From positions 1 to 39,508 of the IMG/VR virus record IMGVR_UViG_3300030106_004964: DNA of 39,508 nt; one strand, 5' to 3'. The notes under the pieces were generated by a model that saw only the letters and a program-made list of their open reading frames with translations, made no database searches and was not told the DNA's origin. Shown here one piece after another: positions 21,776 to 30,900 of this stretch. This DNA is from a virus. The position numbers and the translations under genes are program-made. The number at the start of each line of letters is the position of its first letter. Within the stretch, counting starts at the first letter, position 1.

Positions 21776-22192
21776 ATGGCTATAAATCATGATTATTTTT
21801 GCGCTAAGTGTGGCGCAGAAAAGTGTGACATTATCACCGGTGCGCCTCAGTGTTGTGGGCAAACTATGGGGATTCATTATGGACGCATCACAGGTCCGTC
21901 TAAGTTTAATCCTAATGCTGCTTCAATGTATGGGAAGTACCATCCGGGGTTTGGCTGTGTTGTAGAAGATTATTCGCATAAGAAGCGATTGCTAAAAGAG
22001 TTTGATGTAATCGAAGCTGCAGATCCTGTAAAAGGATCCCGTCAGCATGAACGCCCGCCTGGATATCAAGGGCCAGGAAAAGAGATCGTTCCCCAAAAAG
22101 AAGAATCTAAACAACTTGGTGGATGGATTAATGGGCCAGAAGATATTAAACGTCTAGAAAAGGAGGCGCTCGATGGTATCGGCCGAGATTAA
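21776..22192 (+). CDS. Small zinc-ribbon protein in the head module
   Basis: 138 residues. The N-terminus has CAKC (Cys9, Cys12), Cys17 and CC (27-28): a likely zinc ribbon resembling FmdB-type ribbons. The rest is polar, Gly/Pro/Lys-rich and probably flexible. The ATG follows the portal stop directly. Its 3' end contains the ribosome-binding site of the next small gene. Its role in head assembly is not known. Confidence 0.65.
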   Translation: MAINHDYFCAKCGAEKCDIITGAPQCCGQTMGIHYGRITGPSKFNPNAASMYGKYHPGFGCVVEDYSHKKRLLKEFDVIEAADPVKGSRQHERPPGYQGPGKEIVPQKEESKQLGGWINGPEDIKRLEKEALDGIGRD

Positions 22193-22322
22193 ATTTCTTT
22201 TGCATACGGAAAAAGAACTTGTGCGTCCAATTGTAATTATGAATGTCGCTAACAGGGAAGCTAGAGCTTCTGCAAAAACTCGGGAACTTGCAGAACTGGC
22301 TTTAGCGTTATTGACCCTATAA
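22173..22322 (+). CDS. Small helical protein, 49 aa
   Basis: 49 residues, helical (Lys/Glu then an Ala/Leu-rich C-terminal helix). An excellent Shine-Dalgarno, AAAGGAGG, lies 5-6 bases before the ATG. It overlaps the zinc-ribbon gene by 20 bases, and its TAA stop lies in copy 6 of the start-associated element. It fills the gap before the scaffold gene. Function unknown. Confidence 0.7.
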   Translation: MVSAEIKFLLHTEKELVRPIVIMNVANREARASAKTRELAELALALLTL

Positions 22323-22343
22323 CTTCAGTTCCCGAATTTATAC
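22319..22343 (+). promoter_or_regulatory. Start-associated palindromic element, copy 6
   Basis: Reads ATAACTTCAG, then TTC, then CCGAATTTATAC, 20 bases before the scaffold gene. It overlaps the stop codon of the 49-residue gene. A TTGACC lies just upstream. Confidence 0.75.
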
Positions 22344-22363
22344 AATCGTAAGGAGTATAATTT

Positions 22364-23236
22364 ATGTCAGAAGCTACACAGCCGGTTGAATCCAGCGAAG
22401 AGGTTAACGAAGGCGTCTTTGGAGCAGGATTAGACGAAGCCGTTGGACCAGACGTTGGAATTCAGGCAGCTGACCCCGCAGCTAATGACGCCCAATTCAC
22501 TGAGGCGCAAGAAGAGTTTGATCCAGTGCAGTTTGACTGGCTATCTGGGGATATGGAAAGTGTCCCTGAACAGTACAAACCTCTTCAGAAAGTTGCGCGT
22601 CAGCAACAGTCGATTTTAAATCGTACTAACATGGATTTGCGCAACCAAGAAAAGCGCATGCGCGAAGCCGAGGAGCGTTATCTTCGTATAATTGAAGGTG
22701 CCCAGGGCCAAGAAGAACAACCGCAATCTACGGAGAACGGTTCGATTTTGCCGTCACTGGGTATCACGGCTGAGTCTGAAGGTTATGACGCTGCCGTTGC
22801 TGTAGAATCAATTGCTCAGGCCATCGTTAAGCCGTATCTAGAACGTTTAGGGACGGTGGAAAATGGTGTAGGTCAGATATTGCAGTCCTACCAACAGAAT
22901 CAACAGCAACAACAGCAGCAGGCACAATCTCAAATTCAGACGGAGATTGACGAAGCTACCGCGGCTCATGGTGATGCAATCTGGAAAATGCAGGATGACA
23001 TTGCATATTTTCGCGGCAAAACAAACCCAGAGACAGATAGACCGTATACGGTATTGCAAGCATATGAAAAAGCAATGGCGTATAATGGGGGTCTGGAATC
23101 TCCTGCACCGCAGAATGCTACTCAGCCCAATAGGACTGGGCCTGGGCCGCGTTCTGTTCCTTCCAATAATACGTCGTCGGGTAGACTTGACACGAGTCAG
23201 GTTCTCGATGGTCTTAAGAACATAGGATTTGAATAA
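22364..23236 (+). CDS. Scaffolding protein
   Basis: 290 residues, acidic N-terminus, central charged coiled coil (about 75-110), Gln-rich run (about 172-190) and a disordered Pro/Ser/Asn-rich C-terminus ending in a short helix (SQVLDGLKNIGF). This hydrophilic, coiled-coil composition directly before the capsid gene is typical of phage scaffolds, whose C-terminus usually binds the coat. The Shine-Dalgarno is AAGGAG. The stop overlaps the capsid ATG. Confidence 0.8.
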   Translation: MSEATQPVESSEEVNEGVFGAGLDEAVGPDVGIQAADPAANDAQFTEAQEEFDPVQFDWLSGDMESVPEQYKPLQKVARQQQSILNRTNMDLRNQEKRMREAEERYLRIIEGAQGQEEQPQSTENGSILPSLGITAESEGYDAAVAVESIAQAIVKPYLERLGTVENGVGQILQSYQQNQQQQQQQAQSQIQTEIDEATAAHGDAIWKMQDDIAYFRGKTNPETDRPYTVLQAYEKAMAYNGGLESPAPQNATQPNRTGPGPRSVPSNNTSSGRLDTSQVLDGLKNIGFE

Positions 23237-24201
23237 TGGCAGCTTCCAGCACCACCGAAACTTGGGATGCTGCTTGGACTCTTACTATGCGAGCTAAGCG
23301 TAAGCGGCTGACTGATACGATTTTTGACGCGTATCCGACGCTGCGTATGTTTAACTCGAAAGCAGAAGTAGAGGCAGGCGGCAAAGAAATCCAAGAAGAC
23401 GTAATGTATGGCAAGAACAGCGGTACTTGGTTCGACGGGTATGACACTGTCGGTACCGATGCTGTTGATGGTATCACTGCGGCTTTCTTCCCGTGGCGTT
23501 ACTATGCCGTACCCATTACGATTTCTATGACTGAAGAAGATGAGAATCGTAAGAGCGACAGTGCTATGCGATTGCTCGAAGCTAAAACCAAGCAGTCTAT
23601 GATGTCTGCTCGGGATGCCATCAATGCGGCGCTCTACAGTGCGCAGTCTGGCAAGTCGATTCTGGGTCTCCAGGATCTTGTTGCTGATACTGCCACTTCG
23701 GGTACTGTCGGTGGTATTAATCGTGCGACCAATACCTGGTGGCGTAATAAGGCCAATACTTCTTCTACTGATGTAGATTCGAAGTCTGGTGACTTTTACG
23801 CTGGCCTCACGGGTATGTCGTCGCTCTGGAATGATTGTTCGGAAGGTAATGAAACGCCTACGGATATCTTTACCACGCTAACCATTTTTGGCGACCTCCA
23901 GGAGATTTTTGAGTCGACCGGTTATGCGCGGCTAGAAGCCGGTACTCGCGGGGCAGCTGATGCGGGTATGCCGAATTTCCGTGGCGCTACTGTCCGTTAC
24001 GATCGTGACTGCGCTTCGCAGCATCTGTATATGCTGAATGACAATTACATCAAGATGAAGATCCAGGCGAACAAGAACTTCGCTAAGACTCCTTTTAAGG
24101 AGCCGGTGAATCAGTTCGCTAAGGTCGCGTTTGTTGTTCTTGGCTGTCAGCTCGTTATTAATAACCCCCGTCGTTTGGGTGTTGCTACTACGTTTACTTA
24201 G
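23236..24201 (+). CDS. Major capsid protein
   Basis: 321 residues. An N-terminal arm with long helix, a segment like an E-loop (GGKEIQEDVMYGKNSGTWFDGYDTV, split here only by description) and a conserved-looking helix with acidic residues (ITISMTEEDENRKSD) fit HK97-fold capsid proteins. GC3-rich, regular codon use compared with neighbours suggests high expression. It directly follows the scaffold with overlapping stop and start. No protease or cleavage delta domain is visible. A hairpin follows the stop. Confidence 0.88.
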   Translation: MAASSTTETWDAAWTLTMRAKRKRLTDTIFDAYPTLRMFNSKAEVEAGGKEIQEDVMYGKNSGTWFDGYDTVGTDAVDGITAAFFPWRYYAVPITISMTEEDENRKSDSAMRLLEAKTKQSMMSARDAINAALYSAQSGKSILGLQDLVADTATSGTVGGINRATNTWWRNKANTSSTDVDSKSGDFYAGLTGMSSLWNDCSEGNETPTDIFTTLTIFGDLQEIFESTGYARLEAGTRGAADAGMPNFRGATVRYDRDCASQHLYMLNDNYIKMKIQANKNFAKTPFKEPVNQFAKVAFVVLGCQLVINNPRRLGVATTFT

Positions 24202-24213
24202 TAGATAATCCTG

Positions 24214-24231
24214 CCTCCAAGCCAATGGAGG
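24214..24231 (+). other. Hairpin after the capsid gene
   Basis: CCTCCA/TGGAGG stem (24214-24219 with 24226-24231), 6-base loop, followed by GTTTAG rather than a T-run. A second small CCCT/AGGG hairpin follows. They may stabilise capsid mRNA or act as a weak terminator. Confidence 0.4.
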
Positions 24232-24265
24232 TTTAGCCCTGCCCATAGGGAAAGGAAAAATTAAG

Positions 24266-25033
24266 ATGGCTGTTAATTTTAGAGCACATAATTTCAGCAA
24301 TAACCGCGTAGGCGGTGAAGGCATTGGAAGTAAAACTGGCCAGGGGATTTATGAGGAGTCGTCGACTGCTATATATCCTATTGGCGAAAAGCTGGAGCTC
24401 GCGGATGGTCGTGTGTTCCGGTACGGTTATACTGCCGCTGCCATTAACCGCGGTTTGTTGGTTTCTCAGGATGTTTCGGCTACGGCTATCGTAGAATCTG
24501 ATGGTAAGTTGACGGCGGCATCTGCGGGTGCTACTGAAGTTACTTATACGGATTCTGGTACTGTCGGCAGTGCTACTGAGAATCAGTATGCTGGAGGTTA
24601 TTTGCATATTACTGATGATGCCGGAGAAGGTTTCCAGTATCGCATTAAGAGTAACACGGCTGCTGATAGTAATGCTATTACGTTTACGTTGTTTGACGGC
24701 TTGGCAGTTGCCGTCACGACTGCGACCGACGTAGCTGTTACTGGCAGTTTGTGGTACAATGTTGTAGGCGCAACGGCTACTGATTACATCGTTGCTGGTG
24801 TAACGCCCATTACTTTCCAGGCTAACTATTACGGTTGGTTCCAGACTGCGGGCGTAGCGACTATTTTGGCTGATGGCACTATTGCTGCTGGCCAGAATCT
24901 TACGCTTTCGGATGGTGTTGCGGGCGCTGTACACGCCAAAGATGCGGAAACTGAGCCTTTGGTTGGCTTGGCTGCATTCGCACCTGATGACACAGGTCAT
25001 GTGGGTGTGGTTCTGCAGAACTTGGTAGTGTAG
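24266..25033 (+). CDS. Probable head decoration or fibre protein
   Basis: 255 residues, almost entirely beta-rich and small-residue-rich (Ala, Thr, Val, Gly), with no charged coiled coil. Abundant Thr/Ala, good codon use like the capsid gene, and position immediately after it indicate an abundant virion surface protein. Residues 1-60 form a distinct head with aromatic and charged residues. AAAGGAAAA precedes the ATG. A terminator-like hairpin follows. No specific family is recognised. Confidence 0.65.
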   Translation: MAVNFRAHNFSNNRVGGEGIGSKTGQGIYEESSTAIYPIGEKLELADGRVFRYGYTAAAINRGLLVSQDVSATAIVESDGKLTAASAGATEVTYTDSGTVGSATENQYAGGYLHITDDAGEGFQYRIKSNTAADSNAITFTLFDGLAVAVTTATDVAVTGSLWYNVVGATATDYIVAGVTPITFQANYYGWFQTAGVATILADGTIAAGQNLTLSDGVAGAVHAKDAETEPLVGLAAFAPDDTGHVGVVLQNLVV

Positions 25034-25037
25034 TGTT

Positions 25038-25073
25038 AAGGTGGGGGCATCGAGGCGGTGCCCCTGCCTTATT
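25038..25073 (+). terminator. Terminator-like hairpin after the decoration gene
   Basis: A 12-bp stem (25038-25049 with 25059-25070) that pairs fully if two G-U pairs on the plus-strand RNA are allowed, with a 9-base loop, then ATTT. The short T-run suggests partial termination, which would raise capsid-region expression over downstream genes. Confidence 0.65.
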
Positions 25074-25090
25074 TAAATGGGAGAATTGCT

Positions 25091-25219
25091 ATGCCAAAAG
25101 TTGGCGGAAAGCATTTTTCATACTCAGCGGCTGGGCGTAAGGCTGCAAAGCAGTATGCAGCTAAAACCAAGAAGAAAGTAACTAACGCCAAGCCTAAGCG
25201 GAAAGTGAGAAGTAAGTAA
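25091..25219 (+). CDS. Very basic 42-aa protein
   Basis: 42 residues, a third of them Lys or Arg (AAKTKKKV, KPKRKVRSK), starting MPKVGGKHFSYSAAG. Short Lys-rich peptides with this kind of start are seen among head-region genes of tailed phages and probably bind nucleic acid. GGGAG lies 6-11 bases before the ATG. Its stop overlaps the next ATG (TAATG). Function unknown. Confidence 0.7.
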   Translation: MPKVGGKHFSYSAAGRKAAKQYAAKTKKKVTNAKPKRKVRSK

Positions 25220-25725
25220 TGTCTGAAAGTACGACGCTAAGGAGCGATTTGGCCAAGCTTAATGAGGATAAGCCTGTGGAAGATGTTCGACGGGCTCCGG
25301 CTAAGCCTTTGTCTGCGGGCGAAGAATTGGTAAAGGTTATCCTTAACGCCGATGAATCTACTAAGGCTCTTATTAACCGGGCTTTGGGGAATCCTCCGGT
25401 AAGGAAGAAGAAGTCGGGAGACGTCAACCAGCAAGCTCGTGAGTACATGCGTTCAAACGGAGAAGCCGTTAGGGATTCAGAAGTTACTACATTACGAATA
25501 CGTAATATATCTCAACTAGACGAAACTGCAGAAGACGCGTATGTAGCGCAAGAGTACGAAGGCTTTGTTCCTTTCCCGCCTGAAGGCGTGATAGAAAAAG
25601 GTCCAGAGGCTGTGACTATTTGGGTAGAAAACTGGCGTATGGGTAATCATATTAGTACTGGGTCTATGGATTTTGACAGCGAATTACAAGACGCGGAGGC
25701 GCTTGCTCGTATAGCGCATATGTAA
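25219..25725 (+). CDS. Hypothetical head-tail region protein
   Basis: 168 residues. The N-terminal 75 residues are charged and probably disordered (KLNEDKPVEDVRRAPAKPL, then NPPVRKKKSGDVNQQA); residues about 85-168 appear folded, with aromatic residues (YVAQEYEGFVPFPPEGV, WVENWRMG). Coupled to the gene before; the next gene starts one base after its stop. Location between decoration and adaptor suggests a connector or minor structural role. Not recognised. Confidence 0.6.
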   Translation: MSESTTLRSDLAKLNEDKPVEDVRRAPAKPLSAGEELVKVILNADESTKALINRALGNPPVRKKKSGDVNQQAREYMRSNGEAVRDSEVTTLRIRNISQLDETAEDAYVAQEYEGFVPFPPEGVIEKGPEAVTIWVENWRMGNHISTGSMDFDSELQDAEALARIAHM

Positions 25726-25726
25726 T

Positions 25727-26440
25727 ATGACTCTTTCTGAGTTAATGACTATATCGTTGCGGAGGTGCGGATTGACCGCATCTTCGTCAACGTTTACTAA
25801 TAACGCGTATAAATACGTCGATATCGTATCGGCGATGCTAATGGGAGAGTCTCCTAATTGGTATTTTAGGCGTAAAAAAGGTACTATTACGACTGCTGAT
25901 ACAGATCAAGATTACGATCTAGCAAGCGATTTCGAGACTCCTATTTTAGCTAAGAATTATACGAATAATAGCAAAGTAAACTTTAGACCTCTGGATTGGC
26001 TGGAAGACTCTGATCCTGATTATAGCGAAACTGGTACGGTTACAGATTTAATAATTTCAGGAATGAATACTAGTACGGGAGTGGTTACTGTACTTGCATA
26101 TCCTGTGCCTGATGGTGTACAGACGATTAATTATTGGTATAATCAGGCATTTCCTGAAATGAGCACGAGCTACGATAGTACTGATTTGCAAAAATATTGT
26201 CCGAGATGGTTTCAGAATTGCCTATTGTTCGGCCTGAGTTCGATGTTTTATTCTGAAAAGGGCGATCTTGATGGCGCTGGGACTGAGTTTGAATTGATGC
26301 AACGAAACTTGAGAATTGGATACGGAATACAGACTCAAATTAATGGGGATAGTGTCACTAAGATAGGCAAAAAGGGATACTTGAACCAATCCGCAGTTGA
26401 TCAGTTTGTGTTTGACGTTAGGGAAGGATCATTGACCTAA
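25727..26440 (+). CDS. Head-to-tail adaptor protein
   Basis: 237 residues. The N-terminal helical segment (MTLSELMTISLRRCGL) and the layout (short helical N-domain, beta-rich middle, long helix with Tyr and Trp near 160-200) resemble adaptor proteins of short-tailed phages (P22 gp4 / T7 gp11-like), which dock under the portal. It is followed by a tail-nozzle-like gene, the usual partner. Sequence similarity across this family is low, so the assignment leans on context. Confidence 0.65.
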   Translation: MTLSELMTISLRRCGLTASSSTFTNNAYKYVDIVSAMLMGESPNWYFRRKKGTITTADTDQDYDLASDFETPILAKNYTNNSKVNFRPLDWLEDSDPDYSETGTVTDLIISGMNTSTGVVTVLAYPVPDGVQTINYWYNQAFPEMSTSYDSTDLQKYCPRWFQNCLLFGLSSMFYSEKGDLDGAGTEFELMQRNLRIGYGIQTQINGDSVTKIGKKGYLNQSAVDQFVFDVREGSLT

Positions 26441-27948
26441 TGGCTATTAATGCGGAATCAATTACATTTGGGCCCTGGACGACTGTAGATTATAGCGTAC
26501 CAGCAGTTGACTTGGCTCCTGATGTACTTGCAGAAATGAAGAATGTGGAGCTAGATGATGCGGGGAGCATAAAGACCCGCAAAGGGTATACTAAATATAT
26601 ATCCTCAGCATTATCTAGCACACCTTCTATAACCGGATGTGGAAAACAAAGATTTAGTACGTCGTCCTCAGCAGTATTTGTATTTGCGGGCGATAAATTC
26701 TACGAAGATGCTAGCGGTACTTGGACAGACCGTACTGGCAGTCAAACTATAACGGCAGCAAATGATAATACTTTTATATCTGCAAACGCAGCGGGGACGT
26801 TAATTGCAACTAATGGGGTGGATACTGTTAAGAAATGGACTGCTGCTGGAGGTAATCTTGCAGCGTTGGGGATGGGCAGTAGTAGTGTAACTAGGGCTTC
26901 TGCTGTAGCGTGGTGGGACAACAGAGCTTGGCTAATAAATACAAATCAAGGTGAACGTAGAGCGCACTATTCGTCGAATACTGATATAGAAGCGTATGGC
27001 GCGAATGATTACTTTCAAACTGATGGCGCTATTACTGGAGCTGGGCCTGTAAAGAGTTTCTTCGCATTGCACAATGACGATGCGATTTATGGTTTGTTTC
27101 CGACTGGGAATGCTGATACTCCATACTCGATTCAACGTAGGGCAGATCGTGGGACTGTTGCCCGGCGTTCGGTAGTGATGGATGAATACGGTAACCAGGT
27201 GTTTGTGAGGCGTGATGGGATATACATTTGGGATGGTTCAAATCCTCCGGTTAAGATTTCGGGGAATTTTGATGGCAGTGAATTTTGGGATAATGTAATT
27301 CAAGATAGATTGCAGCATAGTTTTGCAGTAGAAAATAGAGCGAAGAACCAGGTTATATTTGCATTGCCGTACGGTACTAATCAAGTGTTGATGAATAAGT
27401 ATATCGTATGGAACTATAAAAGACAACAATGGGTTGGAGTATTTGAAGATTTCACACGAATCTGTGCCGCGTATTTCAACGATTCGCCTCATTTTGGCGG
27501 GTCTGGAGACGGTTTATTGTACGTGCATGATTCTGGGACTAATGACAACACTACTGCTATTAAGAGTTCTGTGTCATTGGCTGCAACGCCTCCGATCTCG
27601 CTTGCCGAGGTGGTGAGATGGTTGTATGCGCGCCATGAGTTCGAAGCCGCTGAAACTGATTATGAAATAAATGTACAGCAACGTGGGCCTTCTATTGTGT
27701 CGCGTACAGACGGTATAGGTGTAGGTGACCCGAGTGATGCTATTGAGACAGAGTTTATAATTAAATCGTCGTCTATTCGAGGGTCGACTACTGCGTATGT
27801 GCTAGATACTGATATGTGGGGATATGATCCTGTTACGCAATTAAAATACACCGCAAATAATAAAGACGAACCTATGGCTTTACGTAGAGCATTAGTAATG
27901 TTTAAGCCTATTGGTAAGCGGACTAAGCGTCAATTAGGAGTTGAGTAA
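26440..27948 (+). CDS. Tail nozzle / stabilisation protein (P22 gp10- or T7 gp12-like)
   Basis: 502 residues, beta-rich throughout, beginning FGPWTTVDYSVPAVDLAPDVLAEMKNVELDDAGSIKTRKG in two adjoining blocks typical of podovirus tail-nozzle proteins that start with a portal-adaptor contact. Repeated blades (about 60-330) contain Trp and Gly turns, as in beta-propellers. Start overlaps the adaptor stop and stop overlaps the next ATG. The product should form the tail tip tube. Confidence comes from composition plus its place right after the adaptor. Confidence 0.7.
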   Translation: MAINAESITFGPWTTVDYSVPAVDLAPDVLAEMKNVELDDAGSIKTRKGYTKYISSALSSTPSITGCGKQRFSTSSSAVFVFAGDKFYEDASGTWTDRTGSQTITAANDNTFISANAAGTLIATNGVDTVKKWTAAGGNLAALGMGSSSVTRASAVAWWDNRAWLINTNQGERRAHYSSNTDIEAYGANDYFQTDGAITGAGPVKSFFALHNDDAIYGLFPTGNADTPYSIQRRADRGTVARRSVVMDEYGNQVFVRRDGIYIWDGSNPPVKISGNFDGSEFWDNVIQDRLQHSFAVENRAKNQVIFALPYGTNQVLMNKYIVWNYKRQQWVGVFEDFTRICAAYFNDSPHFGGSGDGLLYVHDSGTNDNTTAIKSSVSLAATPPISLAEVVRWLYARHEFEAAETDYEINVQQRGPSIVSRTDGIGVGDPSDAIETEFIIKSSSIRGSTTAYVLDTDMWGYDPVTQLKYTANNKDEPMALRRALVMFKPIGKRTKRQLGVE

Positions 27949-30900
27949 TGGCTAAAAATCCATTTAAGACTACTGTCGGAGCTAATGATCCGATTTTTCA
28001 GAAAGCTGCATTACAGGCGCGCTTTGGAAAAAAGTTTGGGCAAGATCAAGTTAGGAATGTTGTAGGAGGTTTGGGAGGTGATTTCGCCCAAGGGGGATTT
28101 GAATTTGCAGACTTAATGTCTCCTTCTGCTCCTAATATTGCGGGCTTGAATCCGCAAGAAGTTGCAAAACGCTTTGCAGGGCAGATGCAGGGCTCTAGGA
28201 GAATGTTGCCTGGGCAGGAATTGGATTGGTCTAAACTTTCTGCTGATATAGATTTGTCGGATTTGCTAGGCGCTAATCCTGATAATAATCCGTTGTATTC
28301 GCGTAATGTTAATTTGCAGAATCTTCTAAGTGCTGGAACAGATTTTTCAAAGGCTGTACAGAGCCAGTTGACTCCGATGATGGCGTCGAGATTGGGAGGG
28401 TCAAATCTTAGCGAAGGTGCGACGGCTCAAGCATTTATTGATGCTATAAAACGTGACCCGAATGCAGGTGACCCTACTGCGACATTTGCGGATCTTGAGG
28501 GAGCGCCTACATTATCATACAGCGAGTTGCAAGCACACTCTGCTGCTGACCCATTTTCGCGTAATGTATTAGAGCGGATTCGTAACTTTACTAATACTTA
28601 CGATCCTTCTGCTCCTGATAAACCTATGGGTCAGGAACAGGCAACTTTTGATGCCGCTGTAGCAGCAGGAGTAGCAGCTGATGAAGAAGCTGCGGCTGCA
28701 GGTGGGACTCCTTACGACGATAGTGCGTTACGTGCTCAACTATCCGAGCAACAAGATTTAATTAGAAGTCTTTCTGACAGGTTAAATCAACCTGCTTCAG
28801 CTGCTACGTTTGACGATACTGGACTTAGGCAAGGACAGGGTCAAACTCAGGCAATGTTGCAGCAGTTGCTTGGGCGTGAAGCATTAGGTTCAGGACAACT
28901 TCAAGAACTTTTAGCCCAGTCGCAAGAAGGCAGGGTTACCGAAGATGCAATAAGTCAGATAATCCAGAATCAGTTAATGCAGGCAGACATTCAAGGCCAA
29001 GTAGGCCAGGCAGTACAGTCTGAGTTTGGCGATGTATTTACTCAAGCTATGATTGATAGACAGTCTGCAGAGCAGCAACGGTTTGATACGTTGATGGAGT
29101 CTTTGGGTCAGCGTCAGCAGCAAGAAGAACGCATGGCCAGAGAGCAGTGGGCCAGGCAAGATGCAGTTAGAGCGCAGCAGGAAGCCGCAGTAGGGGAAAC
29201 TTTACGGGGCGCAGAACTGGCAGGGCGGCAAGCATATGGAAATGTACGTGGACTGCCTATAATTACGCCTGAGTTTGGTGCGACAGATGCATTGCGCGAT
29301 CAATTGCAAACTTCTATTATGGATAGAATGCGAGGCACTCCATTAGATGCAATTGAAGCAGAACGTACAGCGCAGTTAGAGGAAGATGCGTCGCGGTCAA
29401 GAGATGCGCTTACTGAAAAACTTAGTAGATTAGGATTGTTGCGTGCAGGTGGAGATACTGCTGACGTACTAGGAGAATTTGAAGGCCAGGTTTTACGTGG
29501 TAGGCAGGGAATTGCTGCTGACATACAGCAAATGCAGCAAGATTTAATCACGTCAGGAATTCAAGAAGGTAGAACACTTCGAGGTGCTGAGGTAGATGCA
29601 GAATTAAAACGTGCTGCATCGTTGTCTGATCAACTGTCTGCGGCAAGAAATTTAGATTTGCAACGTCATATGTTGCAGCAAGATGTTGCAGATAGAACTT
29701 TGGCTCGAGGATTAACTCGCTTAGGGCCGACAGAACGTGAGCGTTTTGAGAATCAAATGCGGGCACAGCAGCAACAAGAATATCTTGCTCGTAGTGCTCA
29801 GGATACACAAAGAGAATCAGCAGAAGCTGCGGTTTCGTTAGATGAACGTAGGATTGCACTTAGTGAGCAAGAAGCTCAAGATAGAGTTAATCAATCCTCT
29901 GCAGATCGTGGATTGCGCAAATTAGAACTGGATGCGCAAAAATCTCAATTTAATCGTCAATTGTTGCATGAACAGACTCAAGCGGAACTCCAAAGAGGAT
30001 TCGCATCTACTGAGTCTGAATTGGATCGTACATTTAGGGGCGATGAGTCTGCTGCTGAGCGTACATTCAGGTCCAATGAAGCTGCACGTCAACGTATGTT
30101 TGACATAGACCTAAGGTCTGCTGAATTAGACGTTCAATCATCTGAAGCAGCGCTTGACCGTGAATTGCAGCAAACTTTGCAGACAGGTCAGAATAAGTTT
30201 GCAATGGAGCTTGAAACTACCCGGCAAGATTTTCAAGCTACTGAAAGCGGCTTTGCACGTGATCAGCAATTAGCGATGATGCGGAATGAAAATGAGCAAC
30301 GATTAGCCGACAGAAATCTACAGGAAAGTGAAGCTAATTTAAATAGATTGCAACAGACTGCTGAACGTGTATCTGCGCAAAACTTTGAACGTGGAATTAT
30401 ATCGCAGGAACACGCACAAAGGCAGTCAGATAGACAGTTACAGTTAGATTTGTCTAAGAATCAAATTGATGCGCAGTCTAATTTGCAAAAGCTTCAGCGT
30501 CAGCATGAGAAAGACCAAGCTCGGGAACAAGGTATTATTACAAGAGAGCAGGCTAATCTAAATAGATTGCATGATGAGAATTTAGCTCAAGCTGCTCGTG
30601 GGTTCCAATCAGAACAAGCCACTGCGGATAGACAACAGCAGTTAGTAGTTCAAGAACGTGATCTACTTGCGCGTGCTGCAGAATCTGAAAATCTTCGTAC
30701 ATTTCAGCGAGACATGGCTGAAGATGAGCAGAATTTTGCGCGAGAACAGAATAGGTTTGTGTCGCAACAGGCTCAGTTGGATCGAGATTCTGCATCGAAT
30801 GAGTCAGCATTGCAGCGCAATTTTATATCTGGACAGAATTATAGAGACAGACAGAATCAGATATTTTTGCAGCGAGAGCAGATTGATGCGCAAGAAGCGC

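Noticed and set aside
24233-25000. 255-codon minus-strand frame opposite the decoration gene
   Set aside because: Almost exactly antisense to a well-supported structural gene with good codon use; the product is Ser/Arg-rich with no motif.
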